From Bacillota bacterium (GTDB lineage Bacteria; Bacillota; Bacilli; Paenibacillales; Paenibacillaceae), in contig JAEWJS010000165.1 of assembly GCA_023386495.1 (NCBI GenBank), positions 1 through 12,369 of the forward strand: a DNA stretch of 12,369 nt. The letters run 5' to 3'. The notes under the pieces were generated by a model. The model ran no database searches. It saw only the letters and a list, made by a program, of their open reading frames with translations, and was not told where the DNA came from. The position numbers and the translations under genes are program-made. This document shows positions 7,016-12,369 of this stretch, piece after piece. Every line of letters starts with the position of its first letter. The stretch's first letter is position 1.

Positions 7016-8197
7016 TTGAGGAGTCATGAAATCGTCATCATCGACGGTGCCAGAACGGCGTTCGCCAAATTCGGAGGCCCGTTCAAAAACTTATCCGCAA
7101 TCGAGCTGGGCGCCATTACGGCGCAAGAAGCCATCAAGCGTGCGAATGTCGATGCGGCGGAAATCGACCACGTCGTGTACGGCAACGTGATCCAGTCCAG
7201 TCCGGACGCGGTGCTGATGGCGCGCCACGTCGGGCTGAAGGCAGGCATTCCCAAGGAGGTTCCCGCGCTGACGGTGAACCGCCTGTGCGGTTCGGGCCTG
7301 GAATCGATCACGCAGGCCGCCCGAATGATCATGACGGGCGAGTCCCAGATCGCGCTCGCGGGCGGAGCAGAGAATATGAGCCAGATTCCGCATGTCATCC
7401 GAGGCGCGCGCTGGGGCATCCCGCTGTTCGAAGCGCCGATGCAGGACTATCTATACGAAGCCTTATACGATCCGGTAGGCAAGGTATATATGGCCGAGAC
7501 CGGCGAGAATCTAGCCGTGCAGTACGGTCTGACGCGCGAGGAAATCGACCAGCACGCCTTATCCAGCCATCAGAAGGCATTGGCCGCGATGGAAGCCGGG
7601 CGCCTGGGCGACGAGATCGTGCCGATTGAGGTTCGCGAAGGCAAGCAGACGATCGTAGTCGACCGCGACCAGCATCCGAGGGAGACCAGCCTCGAGAAGC
7701 TGGCCAAGCTGGAACCGAAGTTCAAGGCGGACGGCGTCGTAACGGCGGGCAACGCCAGCGGCATTAACGACGGCGCGGCCTCCGTCATCGTGACGTCTGC
7801 GGCATATGCAGCGAAGCGCGGCCTCAAGCCGATCGCCCGCTTGGTCTCTTGGGCAGTTGCGGGCGTGGATCCCACAATTATGGGCATCGGCCCTTGTCCG
7901 GCCATCCAGAAGGCATTGAAGCAAGCGAATCTATCGCTCCAGGACATGGACCTGATCGAGATTAACGAGGCCTTCTCGGCCCAATACTTGGCTTGCCAGC
8001 GGCAGCTCGACTTCGATCCGTCCATCGGGAATGTCAACGGCGGAGCCGTCGCACTCGGTCACCCGCTCGGCGCATCGGGTACGAGGATATCGCTGTCGCT
8101 CCTATATGAACTCGGGCGAAGAGGGAAGAAGTACGGTGCATCTTCGCTATGTATCGGCGGAGGCCAAGGAATCGCGGCGATCTGGGAGCGCTTATAG
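7016..8197 (+). CDS. Thiolase (acetyl-CoA acetyltransferase type)
   Basis: Thiolase of 393 residues, the normal length. It cleaves a 3-oxoacyl-CoA with CoA to acetyl-CoA and a shortened acyl-CoA, or runs in reverse. The nucleophilic Cys91 lies in NRLCGSGLES, the catalytic His349 in NGGAVALGHPLGASG, and the second Cys379 in SLCIGGGQG; GNASGINDGAA is also conserved. The frame is open from GTG 7007, but that triplet belongs to AGAAGGTGA, a good Shine-Dalgarno for TTG 7016 six bases later, which I take as the start. Within a gentisate operon it may release acetyl-CoA from a 3-aryl-3-oxopropionyl-CoA, giving the benzoyl-CoA-type substrate of the thioesterase. Substrate range cannot be read from sequence. 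Confidence 0.92.
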   Translation: MRSHEIVIIDGARTAFAKFGGPFKNLSAIELGAITAQEAIKRANVDAAEIDHVVYGNVIQSSPDAVLMARHVGLKAGIPKEVPALTVNRLCGSGLESITQAARMIMTGESQIALAGGAENMSQIPHVIRGARWGIPLFEAPMQDYLYEALYDPVGKVYMAETGENLAVQYGLTREEIDQHALSSHQKALAAMEAGRLGDEIVPIEVREGKQTIVVDRDQHPRETSLEKLAKLEPKFKADGVVTAGNASGINDGAASVIVTSAAYAAKRGLKPIARLVSWAVAGVDPTIMGIGPCPAIQKALKQANLSLQDMDLIEINEAFSAQYLACQRQLDFDPSIGNVNGGAVALGHPLGASGTRISLSLLYELGRRGKKYGASSLCIGGGQGIAAIWERL

Positions 8198-8229
8198 AAG
8201 GCTAGCGAAGCGAAGGGAGGCAGGATTGC

Positions 8230-9423
8230 ATGACGAGAAGCTACGAGCATGACTTCGATGCCATTACCGATGAGACGTTTACTAGCATGCATAACACGTT
8301 TGCCGAATTACGCGGGCGATGCCCCGTCGCGCATAGCAATGATTACGACGGATTCTGGGCGCTGCTGAACTACGAGGATATCGTCCAGGCACTGAAGGAC
8401 CCGGATACGTTCACCACGTCCGTTCAGAATGTCGTGCCTAAGGTGTCTACGACTGGGCGAAGGCCGCCGCTGCATCTGGACCCGCCGGAGCATACGCCCT
8501 ATCGCCGCGTGCTGGATCCGTTCTTCACGCCCGAGAAGATGGAGGCGCTCCGAGACCGTGTCCGCAGCACGATCGTGGATCTGCTAGACCCTTACGTCCA
8601 GAAGGGCGGAGGGGACATCTGCGAGGAATTCTCGCACAAGCTGCCAGGCTACGTGTTCGCGGATTTCTTCAATCTGTCCAAGGACATGTCCATGACCATT
8701 CGCGAAGTGACGCAGCAATACGTCAAGGCGCTTCATATCATGGATAAGGAGAACATACAGAAGTACAGTCTGGAGCTGTATCAGATTGCGCGCGACATCA
8801 TCGAGGATCGCAAACGGAACGAATATGACCCGTCCATTGATGTCGTGACGGCCTATCTGCAGAAGACCTATAAGGGCGAACCGCTGCCCGATGACATGAT
8901 ATTGGGAACGATCCGCCAATTAATCGTCGTCGGCATGATCGCGCCGGTCATCTTCATCGGCAGCATCAGTGTGCATCTCTCCGAGAATCCGGACATTCAG
9001 AACCAGCTTCGAGCGGACCGTTCGCTCATTCCTGCGGCGATCGAGGAGTATTTAAGGCTCTATACACCGTACAGAGGTTTTGCGCGAACCGCGGCACGCG
9101 ACGTGACGGTAGGCGGCCGCACGATTCATAAGGATGAGCCGATCGCCGTCGTGTTCAGCTCCGCGAACCGGGACGAGAAGGTGTTCCCGGATAGCGATCA
9201 GTTCATCTTGAATCGTCCGAACATCAAGGACCACATCGCATTCGGCAGCGGTCCGCATCGCTGCCCCGGCGCGCCGCTCGCGCGGATGATGTTCCAGATT
9301 GCCTTGGAGGAGCTGCTCGTCCGGACGGAGCATATCGAATTGGCTGGAGACATCGTCATGACGAGGTGGCCGGAGTGGGGAGCCCAATCCGTGCCGCTTC
9401 GCGTGGTACCCGCCAATCGGTAA
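8230..9423 (+). CDS. Cytochrome P450 with atypical I-helix
   Basis: Soluble bacterial class I-type P450 of 397 residues, without membrane anchor. The heme-binding loop FGSGPHRCPGAPLARM places the thiolate at Cys345. The ExxR pair is Glu273-Arg276, and the C-helix block DPPEHTPYRRVLDPFFTPEK is standard. In the I-helix the usual AGxET aligns without gaps to VGMIA: Ile237 replaces the acid and Ala238 the threonine, so the normal proton-delivery pair is missing. AAGGGAGG (8213-8220) sits nine bases before the ATG. No ferredoxin or reductase is present, so partners must be elsewhere. A role in hydroxylation or O-demethylation of the aromatic substrate is plausible but unproven. It is the last gene of the operon, and no clear intrinsic terminator follows. 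Confidence 0.93.
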   Translation: MTRSYEHDFDAITDETFTSMHNTFAELRGRCPVAHSNDYDGFWALLNYEDIVQALKDPDTFTTSVQNVVPKVSTTGRRPPLHLDPPEHTPYRRVLDPFFTPEKMEALRDRVRSTIVDLLDPYVQKGGGDICEEFSHKLPGYVFADFFNLSKDMSMTIREVTQQYVKALHIMDKENIQKYSLELYQIARDIIEDRKRNEYDPSIDVVTAYLQKTYKGEPLPDDMILGTIRQLIVVGMIAPVIFIGSISVHLSENPDIQNQLRADRSLIPAAIEEYLRLYTPYRGFARTAARDVTVGGRTIHKDEPIAVVFSSANRDEKVFPDSDQFILNRPNIKDHIAFGSGPHRCPGAPLARMMFQIALEELLVRTEHIELAGDIVMTRWPEWGAQSVPLRVVPANR

Positions 9424-9436
9424 CAGGATGTCGTTG

Positions 9437-9465
9437 TTGAACAGGCGGCTTGCATGTGGTAACAT
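9437..9465 (+). promoter_or_regulatory. Probable sigma-A promoter of the ABC-F leader
   Basis: TTGAAC (9437-9442) and TAACAT (9460-9465) are separated by exactly 17 bp; each matches the consensus at 4 of 6 positions. Transcription would start near 9472, giving an untranslated leader of about 260 nt. The promoter begins 14 bp after the P450 stop codon, so the ABC-F gene can be expressed separately from the aromatic operon. Confidence 0.5.
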
Positions 9466-9499
9466 ACAACTAATTATTGGATTGGAGTTGAAGCGGAAC

Positions 9500-9517
9500 A
9501 TGTTGATTTCTTGCTAA
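9500..9517 (+). CDS. Upstream regulatory ORF, five codons (MLISC)
   Basis: ATG TTG ATT TCT TGC TAA, about 28 nt after the proposed transcription start. Possible Shine-Dalgarno sites are GGAG (9484-9487, rather far) and AAGCGG (9491-9496, rather near), so initiation may be weak. The case for it is positional: its last codons form the 5' arm that masks the antiterminator strand, so a ribosome halted here would switch the leader to read-through. Very short leader ORFs are usual upstream of antibiotic-resistance ABC-F genes. Confidence 0.5.
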   Translation: MLISC

Positions 9518-9672
9518 TAGACGACAACGGAACAAGTAAGCGAGTACGTAGGCTTATTTGGGCTGTCCGGTTATCTATCGCAAGAAAGCAGCGGTTTCTT
9601 CTTCTTAACTCGATCTATATATAGAGAGATCCGTTCCCCAGCTAACGGGGTGGGTTTGCTGTATATATCTAT

Positions 9673-9713
9673 GAGTCGCGAGAAGAACCTTTCTTGCGGC
9701 TCTTATTTGTTAT
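9673..9713 (+). terminator. Regulated intrinsic terminator in the ABC-F leader
   Basis: 9673-9684 pairs with 9691-9702 through 12 contiguous base pairs (two G-U), with a six-base loop, followed by the T-rich run TTATTTGTTAT (9703-9713). The T-tract is interrupted, so termination may be partial. A second helix, CTGTATATA (9659-9667) with TATATACAG (9711-9719), can close around it and reaches the first bases of the Shine-Dalgarno AGGAGG (9718-9723). Confidence 0.65.
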
Positions 9714-9730
9714 ATACAGGAGGAATGTGT

Positions 9731-11194
9731 ATGTCATTAATTCATGTCAGTCAACTAACGTTTGCCTACGAAGGCAGCTATGATCTCATATTCGACAACG
9801 TCAGCTTTCAACTCGATACCGATTGGAAATTGGGCTTCACGGGGCGTAACGGCCGAGGCAAAACAACGTTTCTTCAGCTGCTGCTCGGGAAACATGCGTA
9901 CAGCGGGAGCATTGCCGCAAGCGTGTCGTTCGACTATTTTCCGTATGCGGTGGACGATCCAGGGCAGCAGACGCTCGATGTCATTGAAGGCATCGTGCCG
10001 AATTATGAGCATTGGCAGCTCATGCGTGAGCTTAACCTGCTCAAAGTGTCCGAAGACGTGCTCGATCGTCCCTTCGGCACCTTATCGAACGGCGAGCAGA
10101 CGAAGGTGCTGTTGGCAGCCCTGTTCCTGAAGGAGAACAGCTTCTTGTTAATCGACGAACCGACGAACCATCTGGACCTGCATGCCAGACAGCTCGTGAG
10201 CCGCTATCTCGACGGCAAGCGCGGTTATATTCTCGTCTCGCATGACCGTACTTTCCTGGATAACTGCGTCGATCATATTCTGTCGATCAACAAGACGAAC
10301 ATCGAGGTCGTGCGGGGCAGCTTTTCCGATTGGTGGATGAACAAGCAGCGGCAGGACCAGTCCGAGCTGGCGGAGAATGATCGGCTGCGCAAAGATATTC
10401 GGCGTCTAGCGGATGCGGCGCGGCGAGCAAGCCAATGGTCGGACGAAGTCGAGAAGTCGAAGATCGGTTCGAAGGGGGATAAGGGCTACATCGGGCACAA
10501 GGCCGCGAAAATGATGAAGCGTTCAAAGTCGATCGAGCGCCGGCAGCAATCCGCCATCGAGGAGAAATCAAGCCTCCTGAAAAATATCGAGAGCTCGGAC
10601 AGCCTGAAAATCTCTCAGCTGCCCTACCATAAACATCAGCTCGTAGAGCTCGAACGCGTCTCCATTTCCTATGGAAGCAAGCAGGTGCTTGCCGATCTCA
10701 CCATGGCCATCGAGCAAGGAGACCGCATCGCCTTATCGGGCAAGAACGGTTCCGGTAAATCTAGCATCATCAAGCTGATCCAGGGCGAGAACATCGCATA
10801 TTCGGGCGTCTTCCGAAAGGGCAGTCAACTGCGAATCTCGTATGTGTCACAGGATACCGCCCATCTCTCCGGCAATTTAACCGATTATGCCAGAAGCCAC
10901 GGCATAGACGAGAGTCTATTTAAGGCGATCTTGCGGAAGCTGGACTTTGCAAGGGTGCAATTCGAGAAGGATATGGCGTCCTACAGCGGCGGACAGAAGA
11001 AGAAAGTGCTCATCGCGAGGAGTCTGTGCGAGCGCGCGCATCTGCACATCTGGGATGAGCCGCTCAACTTCATCGACGTGATCTCGCGCATGCAGATCGA
11101 GGAACTGCTGCTTGAACACGCGCCAACCATTCTGTTCGTCGAGCATGACCGGGAATTCGTCGATCGGATCGCAACGAAGCATGTCCAGCTCTAG
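9731..11194 (+). CDS. Lsa-type ABC-F ribosome protection protein
   Basis: Soluble ABC-F ATPase of 487 residues with two nucleotide-binding domains and no membrane part. Such proteins enter the ribosomal E site and dislodge drugs from the peptidyl transferase centre. Domain 1: Walker A GRNGRGKTT (38-46), signature LSNGEQTK (118-125), Walker B LLIDEPTNHLD (139-149). A charged interdomain linker spans about 190-300. Domain 2: Walker A GKNGSGKSS (337-345), signature YSGGQKKK (418-425), Walker B HIWDEPLNFID (439-449). The overall pattern, including WDEPLN and the N-terminal region, resembles Lsa(A), whose family confers lincosamide, pleuromutilin and streptogramin A resistance. ATG 9731 follows AGGAGG (9718-9723) at good distance; the frame is open from GTG 9650, but that stretch is the leader. 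The drug spectrum is inferred. Confidence 0.92.
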   Translation: MSLIHVSQLTFAYEGSYDLIFDNVSFQLDTDWKLGFTGRNGRGKTTFLQLLLGKHAYSGSIAASVSFDYFPYAVDDPGQQTLDVIEGIVPNYEHWQLMRELNLLKVSEDVLDRPFGTLSNGEQTKVLLAALFLKENSFLLIDEPTNHLDLHARQLVSRYLDGKRGYILVSHDRTFLDNCVDHILSINKTNIEVVRGSFSDWWMNKQRQDQSELAENDRLRKDIRRLADAARRASQWSDEVEKSKIGSKGDKGYIGHKAAKMMKRSKSIERRQQSAIEEKSSLLKNIESSDSLKISQLPYHKHQLVELERVSISYGSKQVLADLTMAIEQGDRIALSGKNGSGKSSIIKLIQGENIAYSGVFRKGSQLRISYVSQDTAHLSGNLTDYARSHGIDESLFKAILRKLDFARVQFEKDMASYSGGQKKKVLIARSLCERAHLHIWDEPLNFIDVISRMQIEELLLEHAPTILFVEHDREFVDRIATKHVQL

Positions 11195-11217
11195 CCGCAA
11201 GCATAATTAGGGCAAAT

Positions 11218-12369
11218 TTGGCAAATGCTACTCGTACCATCCTATCGTTGAAGAAGGCGATTCCCATTCCGACGCTTCCGAAGCAAGCTCGTCTCACCGC
11301 TTCGCTATCCGATAATCTTGCGAAGATCAAGCAGATATTCGAAGATCATGGCGACATGGTCTACAACCACTGGCACTTCGGCCCGGGCATGACGCTCCGG
11401 GCCTGTTCGGTGTACTACAAATCACTAATCCAAGAGCAAGAAGTCAATTATATGAAGGCATCGCTGCAAGACTTGCTCGAGCATGAAGTCGGCTCGGGCA
11501 CCGAGGTCACCCTGCAAGCGTTCATCCGCTTCTTCGACAATCGCGGGGTATCCGCGCGGATCGCGAAGACGATCGAGACGTTGGACGATTCGGTTCAGCG
11601 CATCCAAGAGGGCAGTGTCGTCATCTTCGTCGATCAATGGGACAAGGCCGTCGCCTATGAAGCAATAGGGGTAGAGATGCGGCAAGTGTCGGAGCCGGTC
11701 AGCGAAGCCGTCGTCCAAGGGCCGAGGGAAGGCACGGTCGAGAACCTGCAGAAGAACATCGGGTTGATCCGCAAACGATTGAAGTCGACCCGATTCAAGC
11801 TGTTCGAATTGTACGGGGGCGGGGAGACGCGGACGAAGCTTGTATACGGTTATATCGAGGGAAGGGCGAGCGAAGATTCCTTGAAGGCGTTCAGGGCGAA
11901 GATCGCGCAGGTCTCGGAGCTGGAAGTGCTGGAAACGACTTATATCGGAGAGCTCATGGAAGATAACGTCTACTCGCCGTTTCCTCAAGTTCGCTATACC
12001 GAGCGGCCGGACGTGGCCGTGTCCGGCTTGCTCGAAGGCAAAATTCTGGTAATGGCGGACGGTACGGGAACGATGATGCTATGCCCGGGCCTGTTCGTCG
12101 AGTTTTTCCATTCCAGCGAAGACTACTATCAACGGACCGTGATCTCCGCGCTGATCCGCGTGCTGCGCATATTCGCGTTCTTGATCGCGCTGTCGCTGCC
12201 CAGCATCTATATCGCGCTGACGACTTATCATCCGGAACTGATCCCGACCGTATTGCTGCTCGCGATTATCGACGCAAGGGAAGGGATCCCGTTCCCGGCG
12301 TTCGTCGAGGCTGTTATCATGGAGTTTTTCTTCGAACTGCTGCGCGAGGCAGGCGTACGGCTGCCGCGG
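11218..12369 (+). CDS. GerA-family spore germination receptor A subunit (5' part)
   Basis: Partial gene, 384 codons, open to the right edge. GerA-type A subunits sit in the spore inner membrane and take part in nutrient-triggered germination. The soluble N-terminal half contains VSEPVSEAVVQGPREG, LIRKRLKS, the segment YIGELMEDNVYSPFPQ and YTERPDV. The first membrane segments follow from about residue 310 (FAFLIALSLPSIYIALTT), then AREGIPFPAFVEAVIMEFFFELLREAGVRLP, all strongly conserved in the family. No ATG lies before residue 47 (11356), which is inside conserved sequence. TTG 11218, with a weak AGGG at 11209-11212, is my best start; TTG 11248 is the alternative. The gene begins 23 nt after the ABC-F stop with no terminator between. 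Confidence 0.85.
   Translation, partial: MANATRTILSLKKAIPIPTLPKQARLTASLSDNLAKIKQIFEDHGDMVYNHWHFGPGMTLRACSVYYKSLIQEQEVNYMKASLQDLLEHEVGSGTEVTLQAFIRFFDNRGVSARIAKTIETLDDSVQRIQEGSVVIFVDQWDKAVAYEAIGVEMRQVSEPVSEAVVQGPREGTVENLQKNIGLIRKRLKSTRFKLFELYGGGETRTKLVYGYIEGRASEDSLKAFRAKIAQVSELEVLETTYIGELMEDNVYSPFPQVRYTERPDVAVSGLLEGKILVMADGTGTMMLCPGLFVEFFHSSEDYYQRTVISALIRVLRIFAFLIALSLPSIYIALTTYHPELIPTVLLLAIIDAREGIPFPAFVEAVIMEFFFELLREAGVRLPR

Larger units (their letters stand above)
9466..9730 (+). promoter_or_regulatory. Transcription attenuator leader of the ABC-F gene
   Basis: This gap contains a ribosome-sensing attenuator rather than a protein gene. Three segments can pair in two exclusive ways. Segment 1 is the upstream ORF and what follows (9507-9531); it pairs with segment 2 (9566-9587) through 8, 5 and 6 bp helices, including TTTCTTGC with GCAAGAAA. 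Segment 2, CGCAAGAAAG (9579-9588), is also a perfect 10-bp match to CTTTCTTGCG (9689-9698), which is the 3' arm of the terminator. A ribosome stalled on the upstream ORF would free segment 2 and block the terminator. Other local hairpins: AAGAAA/TTTCTT (9582-9600), the palindrome at 9614-9625, and CCGTT/AACGG or CCCC/GGGG (9631-9650). Drug-induced attenuation of this kind is established for vmlR- and Lsa-type genes. Confidence 0.7.

Noticed and set aside
9650..9730. Longer ABC-F start at GTG 9650, or a leader peptide from ATG 9671
   Set aside because: These codons fall within the terminator structure, and ATG 9671 has no convincing ribosome-binding site; homologs begin near the residue encoded at 9731.
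11213..11220. Palindrome CAAATTTG after the ABC-F gene
   Set aside because: Only 8 bp, AT-rich and without a T-tract; not enough for a terminator or operator.
11425..11988. 187-codon open frame on the - strand
   Set aside because: It lies opposite the GerA-family gene, whose + strand translation shows strong family motifs; the antisense frame shows none.

Overview
The window looks like a chromosomal segment of a moderately GC-rich, endospore-forming Firmicute. The evidence is strong Shine-Dalgarno sites, frequent TTG/GTG starts, a GerA-family germination receptor subunit at the right edge and an Lsa-type ABC-F protein. A Paenibacillaceae-like host (Paenibacillus, Cohnella, Brevibacillus) fits best, but this is inference. 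All recognisable genes are on the + strand.

Left edge (1-125): the 3' end of a group II intron. Domain V has an AGC triad, a 2-nt bulge and a GAAA-type loop; domain VI has a bulged branch-point A. Any intron-encoded reverse transcriptase would lie outside the window. Next comes a promoter-like region (181-224) with a perfect TATAAT and an inverted repeat beside the -35.

Centre (274-9423): one tightly packed run of nine genes, probably an operon for an aromatic compound degraded through gentisate. In order: hotdog acyl-CoA thioesterase (4-hydroxybenzoyl-CoA thioesterase type), a 188-aa protein of unknown function, ACT-domain malic enzyme, FAD-dependent aromatic monooxygenase, metallo-beta-lactamase-fold hydrolase, bicupin gentisate 1,2-dioxygenase, FAH-family hydrolase, thiolase and cytochrome P450. 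A coherent reading: thiolase trims an aromatic acyl-CoA side chain, the thioesterase frees an aromatic acid, the flavoprotein (perhaps helped by the P450) makes gentisate, the dioxygenase opens the ring, the FAH enzyme splits the product to pyruvate plus a C4 diacid, and malic enzyme takes the C4 unit on to pyruvate after hydration. No maleylpyruvate isomerase, CoA ligase, regulator, transporter or P450 redox partner is recognisable here. The P450 is odd: its I-helix lacks the usual acid-alcohol pair.

Right side (9424-11194): an Lsa-type ABC-F ribosome-protection gene behind a leader of about 260 nt. The leader reads as a complete transcription attenuator: a five-codon upstream ORF, a long hairpin between that ORF and an antiterminator strand, a 10-nt antiterminator match to the terminator, and a 12-bp terminator hairpin before the Shine-Dalgarno. 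This is the best-supported regulatory system in the window.

Right edge (11218-12369): the N-terminal 384 codons of a GerA-family spore germination protein, running off the window, with no ATG at the expected start.
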